Shown piece after piece: positions 15,403 through 24,279 of a stretch of DNA of 64,000 nt. Origin of the DNA: CAZXWN01 sp964644695 [NCBI: uncultured bacterium] (GTDB lineage Bacteria; UBP4; UBA4092); assembly GCA_964644695.1 (NCBI GenBank), contig CAZXWN010000002.1, forward strand, positions 105,141-169,140, in the 5' to 3' direction. Position numbers and translations under genes: made by a program. The notes beneath the pieces are model-generated. The model had not been told where the DNA came from and searched no databases. It worked only from the letters and a program-made list of their open reading frames with translations. Every line of letters starts with the position of its first letter. The stretch's first letter is position 1.

Positions 15403-16248
15403 GTGAAAACAGTTTTAGGGATGTTAAGTCTTATTTTGTCAGGGGTTATGCTGGTGGGTTGTTGCTGTTTACCTCTCCCATATGTTGACACACAGGGTTC
15501 CTCGGTTGAAGAACCTATCCATGTGGCCGTTTATTCTGATCAGGGAACCATGAAGCGTTGTGTCGATCAGAGTGTGAAAGCTATCAACGACACTCCAGGG
15601 ATGGATGTTCGAAAAATTAGTTCCAGTGACATTCAAAAAGGGGATTTGAAATACTATGATGTTCTGTTGTTGCCGGGAGGAAGTGCCAATGATGAAGGTA
15701 AATCCCTGGGACCCAAAGGCAGGGCAGCTGTTACACAATTTGTGAAAAATGGAAAAGGTATCATTGGTACCTGTGCCGGGGCCTACTTACTGTCTAAGGG
15801 ATGGAATGAAACGACCCGTGATATTGAACTGGTCAATGCGGAAGTAAATGATTTGGACCATTGGGCGAGAGGTGTCCAAACTGTTGAATGTCAGGTCAAT
15901 AACTCACTTCAAAGTAAATCGGGTACAACCTTTAAAATCTATTTTGAAAATGGGCCTCCTTTAATTCCTGCCAACGATCCCAAGATGCCTAAATATGTAT
16001 CGTTAGCAACTTATATCACTGATTTACATGCAAAAGAGGCCCCAGCAGGTAAAATGGGTGGAGCTGATGCCATTGTCGCTGCCCGGTTTGGTAAAGGTAA
16101 TGTCCTGTTGTTTTCTCCGCATCCCGAACTGACTCCAGGTTTGGAACCTCTTTTGATAAATGGAATACGATGGGCTTCCAAGCCGGCATCAAAGACAGGA
16201 CCTATCCATTGGGAAACAGTTTTTGGTCCTTACATTCAATTGAATTAA
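15403..16248 (+). CDS. Lipoprotein with glutamine amidotransferase-like (BPL_N type) domain
   Basis: GTG 15403 is chosen as start because GGAGG lies at 15390-15394; an earlier TTG at 15388 lies inside that site. The 281-residue precursor has a lipoprotein signal ending GVMLVGCCC. The rest matches class I amidotransferase-like folds of the biotin-protein ligase N-terminal type: VAVYSDQG at the start, VLLLPGGSANDEG, then GIIGTCAGAYLLS with the nucleophile-elbow Cys, and near the end a GKGNVLLFSPHPE with the His of a Cys-His pair. The family is poorly characterised; members may cleave or modify small amides or peptides. Being lipid-anchored it should work outside the cytoplasm. It is monocistronic between the divergent 15226 gene and fba. 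Confidence 0.75.
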   Translation: MKTVLGMLSLILSGVMLVGCCCLPLPYVDTQGSSVEEPIHVAVYSDQGTMKRCVDQSVKAINDTPGMDVRKISSSDIQKGDLKYYDVLLLPGGSANDEGKSLGPKGRAAVTQFVKNGKGIIGTCAGAYLLSKGWNETTRDIELVNAEVNDLDHWARGVQTVECQVNNSLQSKSGTTFKIYFENGPPLIPANDPKMPKYVSLATYITDLHAKEAPAGKMGGADAIVAARFGKGNVLLFSPHPELTPGLEPLLINGIRWASKPASKTGPIHWETVFGPYIQLN

Positions 16249-16260
16249 TAGCGTCTTGAT

Positions 16261-16289
16261 TTGCTTAAAGCCGATAATTTGGCTAAAAT
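16261..16289 (+). promoter_or_regulatory. Candidate promoter of the aldolase gene
   Basis: TTGCTT at 16261-16266 and TAAAAT at 16284-16289 are 17 bp apart. A second -10-like TATAAT lies at 16291-16296. Either would give a leader of 50-60 nt before ATG 16353. Confidence 0.4.
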
Positions 16290-16352
16290 TTATAATTGTC
16301 TTCAGATATTCTAATATGTACGAAACAAATCTATAAAGGAGCAATACCTATC

Positions 16353-17303
16353 ATGATTGTTACGACTAAAGATTTATTCAAACATGCCTATGGCAAGTAT
16401 GCTCTCGGTGCTTATAACATCAATAACGCCGAGCAGACCATGGGTCTTTTCCAGGGAAATATGGATTCCAAGGCTCCATTTATTATCCAAATTTCCAGTG
16501 GTGCCCGTAAATATACCAACAAGCTGATGCTTGAAGGTATGATTCGTGCCGCCGATCAGATTTTCCCGGATGCTGTTTTTGCGGTGCATCTTGATCATGG
16601 TGATGAACAGACCTGCTACGATTGTATCAATTCAGGTTTCTATTCCTCTGTCATGATTGATGCCTCTCATGAACCTTTTGAAGAAAACATTGCCATCACC
16701 AAACGCGTTGTTGATGCAGCCCATGCCAAAGGCATTTCCGTTGAAGCCGAATTGGGTAAACTGGGTGGCGTTGAAGAACATGTTAAAGTTGATGAAGCTG
16801 ATGCTAAACTGACAAATCCAAAAGAAGCTGTTGAATTCATCGAACGCACTGGCTGCGATTCTCTGGCCTGTGCAATCGGTACCAGCCACGGTGCTTTCAA
16901 ATTTGCCGGTTCCCAGGGTCTCCACTTTGAAGTTGTTGAAGCCATTCAGAAACTTTGCCCCGGCTTCCCACTCGTTCTTCATGGTTCCTCCTCCGTCCCA
17001 CAGGATGAAGTTGAACGTATTAATGCCGCTGGTGGTGCTCTCAAAGGTGCTAAAGGCGTCGATCCCAAACAGTATTTCCCGGCTGCCCTTAAAGGCGTGA
17101 CCAAAATCAATATCGATACCGATGGTCGTTTGGTCTGGACCCGTGTTCACCGTGAATTCTTCCGCGATCAACCCGATAAGTTTGATTTCCGTCCTGTCGG
17201 TAAAATCTTCATGGCAGAATATGCCAAGTTCATCGCCAGCCGTAATGAACTTCTCGGTTCCGCCGGTCAACTCGACAGCGTTCGCGAATTCCTCACCAAA
17301 TAA
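16353..17303 (+). CDS. fba: Class II fructose-bisphosphate aldolase
   Basis: ATG 16353 is the start because AAAGGAG at 16335-16341 precedes it; an upstream in-frame TTG at 16296 lies in promoter-like sequence. The 316-residue product matches the zinc-dependent class II aldolases: AVHLDHGDEQ carries the DH zinc/catalytic pair, followed by SSVMIDASHEPFEENI and, later, VLHGSSSVPQ and INIDTDGR with the phosphate-binding loop. It cleaves fructose 1,6-bisphosphate into dihydroxyacetone phosphate and glyceraldehyde 3-phosphate in glycolysis and the reverse in gluconeogenesis. Codon choice is biased to C-ending codons compared with its neighbours, typical of a highly expressed gene. It is monocistronic with a strong terminator. 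Confidence 0.93.
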   Translation: MIVTTKDLFKHAYGKYALGAYNINNAEQTMGLFQGNMDSKAPFIIQISSGARKYTNKLMLEGMIRAADQIFPDAVFAVHLDHGDEQTCYDCINSGFYSSVMIDASHEPFEENIAITKRVVDAAHAKGISVEAELGKLGGVEEHVKVDEADAKLTNPKEAVEFIERTGCDSLACAIGTSHGAFKFAGSQGLHFEVVEAIQKLCPGFPLVLHGSSSVPQDEVERINAAGGALKGAKGVDPKQYFPAALKGVTKINIDTDGRLVWTRVHREFFRDQPDKFDFRPVGKIFMAEYAKFIASRNELLGSAGQLDSVREFLTK

Positions 17304-17327
17304 TTACTTACTGATTCGCAAAATAAA

Positions 17328-17356
17328 AAAGCCTGCCCTGAATCAGGGCAGGCTTT
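17328..17356. terminator. Bidirectional intrinsic terminator between fba and uvrA
   Basis: Perfect 13-bp stem AAAGCCTGCCCTG / CAGGGCAGGCTTT with a 3-nt loop, flanked by A-run and T-run. It serves fba on plus and can serve uvrA on minus. Confidence 0.93.
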
Positions 17357-17374
17357 CTTTTTGACAAGATTTTA

Positions 17375-20227
17375 TTATTCTATGGATAAAACCTTTTTCA
17401 AGAAATGACCCGTATATGAATGCTTGTTTTGGGCAACCTTTTCGGGTGTGCCCTCGGCGACGATGGTTCCACCTTCATCTCCACCTTCAGGTCCCATATC
17501 AATGATATAATCTGCCGTTTTGATGACATCCAGATTATGTTCAATTACTAATACTGTATTCCCTGAATCAACAAGGCGATTTAATACTTCTAAGAGCCGC
17601 TTTACATCATCAAAGTGTAATCCAGTGGTAGGTTCATCCAGCAGATATAAAGTGCGACCGGTCGAACGACGGGATAACTCTGTGGCAAGTTTTACCCTCT
17701 GTGCTTCCCCTCCAGAGAGTGTCGTGGCACTTTGTCCCAGCTCAATATAACCTAACCCCACATCTACCAGAGTATCCATATAACGTTTAATTGTCGGAAT
17801 GTTTTGGAAGAAGTCTTGAGCCTCTTCGACAGTCATCCGTAATACTTCATAAATGCTCTTGCCTTTATATTTGATTTCAAGTGTTTCTTTATTGAACCGT
17901 TGACCCTTACAGACCTCACAATTAACATAAACATCTGGAAGGAAGTGCATTTCTATTTTGATGGTTCCATCTCCCTGACAATTCTCACAACGTCCACCTT
18001 TCACGTTAAAGGAGAACCTGCCAGGTTTATATCCGCGGGCTCTGGCTTCTGGAACCGAAGTAAATAGATCTCGAATATCAGTAAATACACCCGTATAGGT
18101 AGCTGGATTTGAACGAGGTGTCCGTCCGATGGGTTCCTGGCTGATATCGATTACTTTATCGATATGTTCCAGTCCAAGGATTTTATCGTGATGCCCGGCT
18201 TGTGCCCTTGCATTGTAGAAATATTTGGATAACTGCTTAAATAATATCTCATTAATGAGGGTTGATTTCCCCGATCCAGAAACACCGGTGATGGCAACGA
18301 ATTTACCCAGTGGGATTTTTGCCGTTACATTTTTCAGGTTGTTTTCTCTGGCGCCGATAATCTCCAGGAACTTACGATTTCCAGTTCGCCGTTTCTCAGG
18401 AACATCAATCTTTAATTTACCAGAGAGGTACTTCCCTGTAATGGAATTTGGATCTGCCATAACTGCTGATGGAGTGCCTTGTGAAACCAGGTATCCGCCA
18501 TGCTTACCTGCTCCCGGTCCCATATCTATCAACCAATCAGCTTCTCGCATAGTATCTTCATCATGTTCAACAACTAAAACCGAATTTCCAATATCTCTTA
18601 AAGTGCAAAGAGTATCTAATAATCGATGGTTATCCCTCTGATGTAATCCAATACTGGGTTCATCCAGGATGTAGAGTACACCTACTAGTTGAGACCCAAT
18701 CTGAGTTGCTAAACGAATTCTCTGGCTTTCACCTCCAGAGAGTGTGGCAGCAGCTCGATTCACTGATAAATACTCTAATCCTACATTGACTAGAAATCCC
18801 AAGCGGTTTCGAATTTCTTTTAATATCCGTTGGGCTATGATTTCTTCTTTTTTTGACAGTTCAAGGCTATTAAAGAAATGGAAGGCCTGTTTTACACTCA
18901 TTTCTGTAACTTGATGGATATTTTTCCCACTAACAGTTACAGCCAATGTCTCCGGTTTTAATCGGCTGCCCTTACATTCTGGGCAGGGTAATTCTCGCAT
19001 ATAGGAATATATTTCATTGCGGACATAATCAGCATTGGTTTCCGCAAAGCGGCGTTGTAGATGGGGAATGACACCTTCAAAGTTATCTTTCCAGTATTGT
19101 TTACCACGAACGGCTATATCTTTCTCATCCTCTTTGCCATAGAGGATTATTTGATGTTGTTTAGGAGTGAGAAGTCTCCAAGGTCTATTCATGTCAATAT
19201 CAAACTGGGTGCATATCTGTTCCAGAATCCGGTAGTAATATCCACCCAATCCCGTAGCTCCAGAAGAATAATAACCGGCAATGCGATACCATGGGACAAT
19301 AGCACCTTCACTAATGGATTTGTCTTGGTCAGGTACTATCAAATCAGGGTCAAGCTTAGTACTGGTGCCTAATCCATGACAGGCAGGACAGGCGCCATGG
19401 GGACTGTTGAATGAAAAATTCCTTGGAGCCATTTCTTCAAAGGAAATCCCACAATCCGGGCACGCAAAGTTTTCTGAATAGACAATCTCTTTCTTTTCGT
19501 CGGGGAAATTAATATAAACTAAGCCTTGTCCAAGTTTTAATGCTGTCTCAATTGAATCGGCCAGTCTCTGACGGATGTCTTCACGTGCGACCAACCGGTC
19601 CACCACTACATCAATATTATGTTTCTTGTATTTTTCAAGTTTTACGGAATTTAGAGATTCATTGATATCGACAATAACGCCATTGATGCGGGCGCGGACA
19701 AATCCTTGTTGCTGAATATTTTCCAGTAATTTCTTGTATTCACCCTTTCGGCTCCGAATTAGAGGGGATATAACGATGAATTTTGTATTTTCTTTCAGCA
19801 TCATCAGCTGGTCGATTATTTGTGATGCTGATTGGTGTTGGATTTCATTGCCGCAGGAAGGGCAGTGAGGATGGCCTATTCGGGCAAATAGTAGACGCAG
19901 ATAATCATATATCTCAGTAACGGTTCCCACGGTAGATCGTGGGTTTTTACTGACTGATTTTTGCTCAATAGAGATGGCTGGTGATAATCCCTCGATAAAT
20001 TCCACATCGGGTTTATCCATTTGCTCCAGGAATTGTCGTGCATAAGCGGATAAAGACTCGACATATCGTCTTTGTCCCTCAGCGTATATGGTGTCAAAAG
20101 CCAATGAGGATTTGCCTGAGCCTGATAGACCCGTAATGACTACCAGTTTATCTCTCGGAATACTTATATCAATATTCTTTAAATTGTGCTCTTTGGCACC
20201 TTTTATGACTATTTCATTTATTGGCAT
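17375..20227 (-). CDS. uvrA: Excinuclease ABC subunit A
   Basis: A full-length UvrA of 950 residues. It has two ABC ATPase modules: Walker [10 protein letters not shown] near residue 32 and GVSGSGKST near residue 645, with signatures [12 protein letters not shown] and [12 protein letters not shown]. Cys4 zinc modules are visible (CPSCG, CPDCG with CPAC, and CENCQGDG with CEVCKG). UvrA dimers scan DNA for bulky lesions and load UvrB in nucleotide excision repair. No uvrB or uvrC lies in the window, which is normal for dispersed uvr genes. The ATG has only a weak purine-rich site upstream. It is convergent with fba. Confidence 0.97.
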   Translation of the reverse strand: MPINEIVIKGAKEHNLKNIDISIPRDKLVVITGLSGSGKSSLAFDTIYAEGQRRYVESLSAYARQFLEQMDKPDVEFIEGLSPAISIEQKSVSKNPRSTVGTVTEIYDYLRLLFARIGHPHCPSCGNEIQHQSASQIIDQLMMLKENTKFIVISPLIRSRKGEYKKLLENIQQQGFVRARINGVIVDINESLNSVKLEKYKKHNIDVVVDRLVAREDIRQRLADSIETALKLGQGLVYINFPDEKKEIVYSENFACPDCGISFEEMAPRNFSFNSPHGACPACHGLGTSTKLDPDLIVPDQDKSISEGAIVPWYRIAGYYSSGATGLGGYYYRILEQICTQFDIDMNRPWRLLTPKQHQIILYGKEDEKDIAVRGKQYWKDNFEGVIPHLQRRFAETNADYVRNEIYSYMRELPCPECKGSRLKPETLAVTVSGKNIHQVTEMSVKQAFHFFNSLELSKKEEIIAQRILKEIRNRLGFLVNVGLEYLSVNRAAATLSGGESQRIRLATQIGSQLVGVLYILDEPSIGLHQRDNHRLLDTLCTLRDIGNSVLVVEHDEDTMREADWLIDMGPGAGKHGGYLVSQGTPSAVMADPNSITGKYLSGKLKIDVPEKRRTGNRKFLEIIGARENNLKNVTAKIPLGKFVAITGVSGSGKSTLINEILFKQLSKYFYNARAQAGHHDKILGLEHIDKVIDISQEPIGRTPRSNPATYTGVFTDIRDLFTSVPEARARGYKPGRFSFNVKGGRCENCQGDGTIKIEMHFLPDVYVNCEVCKGQRFNKETLEIKYKGKSIYEVLRMTVEEAQDFFQNIPTIKRYMDTLVDVGLGYIELGQSATTLSGGEAQRVKLATELSRRSTGRTLYLLDEPTTGLHFDDVKRLLEVLNRLVDSGNTVLVIEHNLDVIKTADYIIDMGPEGGDEGGTIVAEGTPEKVAQNKHSYTGHFLKKVLSIE

Positions 20228-20322
20228 AATAGATTTCTTTTTATGAGAATTTCAGGAGAAGTATAGTTATCTGAAAAAAGGTAATCTTCTATTATACCCC
20301 ACTTAAATGGCCTAATAAAGAA

Positions 20323-20350
20323 CCGCAGGCCATCTAGAGATGACCTGCGG
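20323..20350 (-). terminator. Probable terminator of the small membrane gene 20375-20743
   Basis: Stem of 13 bp with one mismatch (CCGCAGG plus CATCT, 20323-20335 and 20338-20350). On the minus strand it is followed by TTCTTTATT. Confidence 0.6.
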
Positions 20351-20374
20351 AGAAGTCTTTCTATTAAAGTATGT

Positions 20375-20743
20375 TTATATGTTTCTTACGGTTGGATGAT
20401 CTTCGTATTTGTGTATTTTCTTCAACAGCTCATCTCTGTGCTCATATTCCATGACCCGTTGATGAGCATTATACTCACCAACACATTTTGCGGCACCTAA
20501 AGCACAGCCATATATGTACAACAGATATGCGGCGCTAAACGCCCAGAATGCTAACTGGTAAGATTCATATCGATCCAGGATAAAAGAGAAAAACGTAGTC
20601 CACCAAATAAAGGATATACACATTATAACCACTCCTTTAATGGTTTCTCCCGCGTAAATATGACCAGAGCCGGGTAATACACAACTGAGTATTCTTGCTA
20701 AAAGAAAGGACTTGCGTGGTAAACGAATATTAGTATTTTCCAT
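20375..20743 (-). CDS. Small TM2-like membrane protein
   Basis: ATG 20743 is chosen because GAGGGAG precedes it; a TTG at 20758 would fall within that site. The 122-residue protein has the motif LLARILSCVLPGSGHIYAG, characteristic of TM2-like small membrane proteins (helix, PGxGxxYxG turn, helix). Further membrane stretches follow at about 35-55 and 63-85. Three more copies of this unit lie in genes 22972-23442 and 23460-24137. Function unknown; such proteins are often linked to envelope or secretion processes. The 292-bp gap upstream to 21035 holds no gene I can support and no clear promoter. Confidence 0.65.
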   Translation of the reverse strand: MENTNIRLPRKSFLLARILSCVLPGSGHIYAGETIKGVVIMCISFIWWTTFFSFILDRYESYQLAFWAFSAAYLLYIYGCALGAAKCVGEYNAHQRVMEYEHRDELLKKIHKYEDHPTVRNI

Positions 20744-21035
20744 AGTATTCTCCCTCAATCTAGTTTATTGGTATTTGATAGTAAACAATTAAGTCATAAC
20801 AATTCCTTTTCTTCTTGACGATTTGTCTCACTCTAATTGTATTATATGTGAAATTATCTCAATAACAAGAATAGTTTGTGTTAAATCTGTTAATTGTATG
20901 TTAATCAAATAGATAGGAATTGTGCGAAACGATGAGTGGGCGTCTTTGTTTGCATCGAAGATGTGTCGATGATAGAATCTCAACGCTTAATGACAGTTCT
21001 GTGAAACTAAAAATCCTGTCCTATCCAAACCTAAT

Positions 21036-22163
21036 ATGACTCCAAATATTGTAAATAATTCATTCATAACATTTCGAAATGCTGTGTCTGACGATGACCT
21101 GGCAATTTGTGAATTACTTAAACGTAACGATATGCCCGGTGCAATTTCTCTTTCGATGGGGTTTGATCCCAGTTATTTTGCAGGAATCAGTGTTTTAGGG
21201 TACAAAAACCGAGTAGCCGTTGCTGATTCTAATGTTGGTTTGGTTGGATTAGGTTCAATCACTTCAAAGAAATTATATGTAAATGGAATGCCTCAAGATA
21301 TTGGATATGCATGCAATGTTCGGATTGACCCACGTATCAGAAATATAAAAACCATGAAACACTTGATGCAGTCGGGTTGGAATTGGAGTAATGAAAATCC
21401 AATGGGTCCAATCTATCTCGGTAGTATTTTAAAAGATAACAAAAAGGCTTTTAGTTTATTAACTTCCAGCCGCTTTGGGATTCCTCCGGCAAAAAAGCTG
21501 TTTGATTATGAAGTCTTATTAACTCCTCTATGGAATCGGTCGGCTCCCCCAATACCTAAAGAAATAGTAATTCGGCGTGGCGATGAAGTGAATGTAAAAG
21601 ATTTGGTTATATTCTTGAATGAATATGGACAAACTCGCCAATTTTATCCTGTTTATACCCAGGACGATTTGCTAAATCCATGCGGATTACTTCGGGGATT
21701 ATCTTTATCTGATTTTCTTATAGCGACAAAGGGTGACCAGATAATAGGTTCAATAGCTTTGTGGGATCAGACACCTTTTAGGCAGTATGTGGTGACAGAT
21801 TATAACAAATGGCTTGGGTTAGGAGTTTCTGTGTTACAACCCATCGCAAAAATGATGGGTATTCCATTACCCGGAAGAGGTGATACCCTGAAGTGTATTA
21901 CTGCAGCTTGTATCGCCGTAAAATCAGGTTTTGGGGGGATATTTGAAACATTATGGGCTCAGGCTCTCCACAATTTAGGCGGAAAGGGCTATACTTTTAT
22001 TATAATTGGATTTTCTGAATCAGATCCTTGGTTGGAAATTGCCCGCCAATATAAGCATTACCGACATGTCAGCTATATCGTCAGTTGGGATTTCAGACAT
22101 AATGTCTACGGAGAATATCGCCTGGACCAAAAACTTCCTTATTTGGAATTGGGAAGTTTGTGA
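21036..22163 (+). CDS. GNAT-like acetyltransferase family protein
   Basis: A 375-residue soluble protein. The N-terminal 150 residues fit the GNAT fold: a DDDLAICELLKRN helix, strands around GLVGLGSITSKKLYVNG, then IGYACNVRIDPRIRNIKTMK, which matches the beta4/acetyl-CoA-binding region, although the Q/R-x2-G-x-G/A loop is altered. A second, less conserved domain follows (IVIRRGDEVNVKDLVIFLNE to SIALWDQTPFRQYVV), which may be a degenerate GNAT repeat. Such double-GNAT proteins commonly acylate small molecules or lipids. No Shine-Dalgarno precedes the ATG. The next gene lies about 50 bp downstream and is probably co-transcribed and functionally linked. Confidence 0.6.
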   Translation: MTPNIVNNSFITFRNAVSDDDLAICELLKRNDMPGAISLSMGFDPSYFAGISVLGYKNRVAVADSNVGLVGLGSITSKKLYVNGMPQDIGYACNVRIDPRIRNIKTMKHLMQSGWNWSNENPMGPIYLGSILKDNKKAFSLLTSSRFGIPPAKKLFDYEVLLTPLWNRSAPPIPKEIVIRRGDEVNVKDLVIFLNEYGQTRQFYPVYTQDDLLNPCGLLRGLSLSDFLIATKGDQIIGSIALWDQTPFRQYVVTDYNKWLGLGVSVLQPIAKMMGIPLPGRGDTLKCITAACIAVKSGFGGIFETLWAQALHNLGGKGYTFIIIGFSESDPWLEIARQYKHYRHVSYIVSWDFRHNVYGEYRLDQKLPYLELGSL

Positions 22164-22214
22164 CATGGACGATTACATGTTACATTTGTATATACTATCA
22201 GGAGTTAAGTGACT

Positions 22215-22982
22215 ATGGGTTTACAGGCTAATGTTGTACCTGTGAGTGAGATTACTTCGCAACAACGTGACGAAATGTATGGGGTTATGACTCGGTACTT
22301 CGATGATGTGCATCGTCCTATATTTGAACGGGATCTTGACGAAAAATCATGGGTTTTTTTACTTACTGAGACAGAAACTGGGAAAATATGTGGTTTCACC
22401 ACCCTTTTACTTTTGGATGCAGTTATAGATAATAAGCCTGTTCGTGCCTTTTATTCCGGAGATACTGTTCTGGAACACGCCTATCGTTCATCTCTAGCCT
22501 TAGAAAGAGCTTGGATTGCCTTTGCTGCTGAAATTATTGAACAATACCCTAACAATTCCTGGTATTGGTTCATGATTTGCAACAGCTTCCGATCCTATCG
22601 GTACCTTTCAGTGTTTGCCAAGAAGTTCCATCCCCACCCAATCCTTACGACTCCCGCATATGAAAAGAAAGTGATGGATACTTTTGCCCGTAAAAAATTT
22701 GGTGATGCTTATGACCAGGAAAAAGGTGTTGTAAGGATTCCTATGGGCTGCCGACTTAAACCCGGTATTTGCGATATTAATGAAAGAGAATTACGGAACC
22801 CTTTTGTTGCTTACTTCCAGGAAATGAACCCTGAGTGGCATGAGGGTGTCGAATTAGCCTGTCTTATGAGTCTTGAATTGGATAATTATCAACCGGCAGT
22901 GTTCCGATTTTTAAAACAGGAATTAGACTTATTAAGAAAGACTAGCCCTATCTTACAACAACCTCTTGAAATTACTCCTTAG
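22215..22982 (+). CDS. Uncharacterised protein, possible GNAT-fold acyltransferase
   Basis: ATG 22215 is preferred over GTG 22209 because AGGAG (22200-22204) is 10 nt upstream of it and only 4 nt from GTG. The 255-residue product begins with strand-helix elements (EITSQQRDEMYGVMTRYFDD), a strand WVFLLTETETGKICGFTTLL and a loop near VRAFYSGDTVLEHAYRSS, which is compatible with an acyl-CoA-binding GNAT-like core. The family is not clearly recognised. It follows the GNAT gene on the same strand, and its 3' end overlaps the convergent gene 22972-23442 by 11 bp. No substrate can be proposed. Confidence 0.5.
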   Translation: MGLQANVVPVSEITSQQRDEMYGVMTRYFDDVHRPIFERDLDEKSWVFLLTETETGKICGFTTLLLLDAVIDNKPVRAFYSGDTVLEHAYRSSLALERAWIAFAAEIIEQYPNNSWYWFMICNSFRSYRYLSVFAKKFHPHPILTTPAYEKKVMDTFARKKFGDAYDQEKGVVRIPMGCRLKPGICDINERELRNPFVAYFQEMNPEWHEGVELACLMSLELDNYQPAVFRFLKQELDLLRKTSPILQQPLEITP

Positions 22983-23442
22983 GTTGGATTTCATCTGTAC
23001 TATTAACTGTTTTATCAAAAAGTATTGTGTCCTCAGTACCTTCTTGTTCATGTGAATCAATAATACGGGTCCGCATGGCCACTGTGAAAAGGTTCCTGTT
23101 CTTTAAATCTTCCAACTGAATAACCCGGGTATTATAGTCCTCTGCTTCCTGTGCTGTAAAAATGGAGCAAATAATGACATAGAGGACATAAAAAAACAGG
23201 TTTATAAAGGTGACTCCATTTCGTATCCAGTCGTAGTTTTGATGCTGGTCAGGAGCAAACCCCAAATAAAATAGAACCTCAAATCCAATTAAAATACCTA
23301 AGGGCAGAAACCATAGCAGAGCCCGCAAAAACCCACCTAAATATAAGCTCCCCAGTCCAGGGATAATCAAACTTAATATTCTGGCAACCAGAACAGATTT
23401 TTCAGCAGGTATTTCACAATATGGCTTTTTTTGATGTTTCAT
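22972..23442 (-). CDS. TM2-like membrane protein
   Basis: A 156-residue membrane protein with one TM2-like unit: VLVARILSLIIPGLGSLYLG followed by a second helix (LLWFLPLGILIGFEVLFYLG), and another membrane helix near residues 80-100 (GVTFINLFFYVLYVIICSIF). The C-terminal 50 residues are polar and acidic. It lies 17 bp downstream of the related gene 23460-24137 on the same strand, so the two form an operon. Its 3' end overlaps the convergent GNAT-like gene by 11 bp. Function unknown. Confidence 0.65.
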   Translation of the reverse strand: MKHQKKPYCEIPAEKSVLVARILSLIIPGLGSLYLGGFLRALLWFLPLGILIGFEVLFYLGFAPDQHQNYDWIRNGVTFINLFFYVLYVIICSIFTAQEAEDYNTRVIQLEDLKNRNLFTVAMRTRIIDSHEQEGTEDTILFDKTVNSTDEIQPKE

Positions 23443-23459
23443 CGCTCGTCAAGTTACTT

Positions 23460-24137
23460 TCACTGGTTATCATCAGATTTAGTTTTATCTCTGCCCATCC
23501 AGTCCCGGTAAGATTCATTCATCAATTTTCTGTTAAATGAATATTCTTTCAGGGCAATTTGTTTATTATGTTCTACCGTATCGTTAAAAGAAGTTATACA
23601 ACAAATTGCTGCATATATCAAATAAAACCAATATAACAACCAGATAAATAGTGGAGCAAGAAATACCAACGCATATTTTAATGTTGTGAATATAACAGGC
23701 CCTACCAGTATTGGCAGAAACCACATTACCCCGACAAGTGGTCTCCCAAGATATAGGTACCCCAATCCCGGCAATATGAAGTTCAGAATTGTTGTGATGT
23801 AGGGTTTCTTTTCCTTGTCCACAACGACATAACTGGAAATCAGTTTGTCTAGAATTCTTGCCCAGGTTTTAGGGATTGGAAGATGTCTCTGATTATTTTT
23901 TATATTTGATAATTCCACATCATCAAAGGATCGGACAACTGTCAGAATAAGAATGAGGATATAGAACACTCCGATTACAAAAGCCTTATACCCAAATAAT
24001 GAAAGAATAAACAACATGGGCGCAGATATGAGCATCCAAAAAAATCCCCAACCGTAGTTTTCAGCATAAACCATGCCTAAACCCGGCCACATCAAACTCA
24101 TTATGACAGCTAAAAATGGAGATTTCCGATTTTTCAT
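23460..24137 (-). CDS. Membrane protein with two TM2-like units
   Basis: A 225-residue protein made of two related halves. The first starts FLAVIMSLMWPGLGMVYAE and the second, near residue 115, ITTILNFILPGLGYLYLG. Each PGLGxxY turn is followed by hydrophobic helices (WMLISAPMLFILSLFGY; VMWFLPILVGPVIFTTL), so the gene arose by internal duplication of the same unit seen in 22972-23442 and 20375-20743. AGGA precedes the ATG. A membrane-structural or sensing role is possible, but nothing specific is indicated. Confidence 0.65.
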   Translation of the reverse strand: MKNRKSPFLAVIMSLMWPGLGMVYAENYGWGFFWMLISAPMLFILSLFGYKAFVIGVFYILILILTVVRSFDDVELSNIKNNQRHLPIPKTWARILDKLISSYVVVDKEKKPYITTILNFILPGLGYLYLGRPLVGVMWFLPILVGPVIFTTLKYALVFLAPLFIWLLYWFYLIYAAICCITSFNDTVEHNKQIALKEYSFNRKLMNESYRDWMGRDKTKSDDNQ

Positions 24138-24263
24138 TTTTATCCTATTTAATATAATACGCCTAAAACTCTTTTTCCTTCGCTGCCCGAATGTCCCACC
24201 CCGTGGACACCTTCTAACACTCTAATATAAAGTAACTTAACTGATTGAGTGGATTCATCATTA

Positions 24264-24269
24264 TATAAT
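24264..24269 (+). promoter_or_regulatory. Possible -10 box just upstream of the radical SAM gene
   Basis: Consensus TATAAT ends 10 nt before ATG 24280. Transcription from it would start within a few bases of the ATG, and no Shine-Dalgarno is present. Confidence 0.4.
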
Positions 24270-24279
24270 TATACATATT

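Noticed and set aside
16632-17270. 212-codon minus-strand frame opposite fba
   Set aside because: fba is unmistakable and its codon bias creates the antisense open frame.
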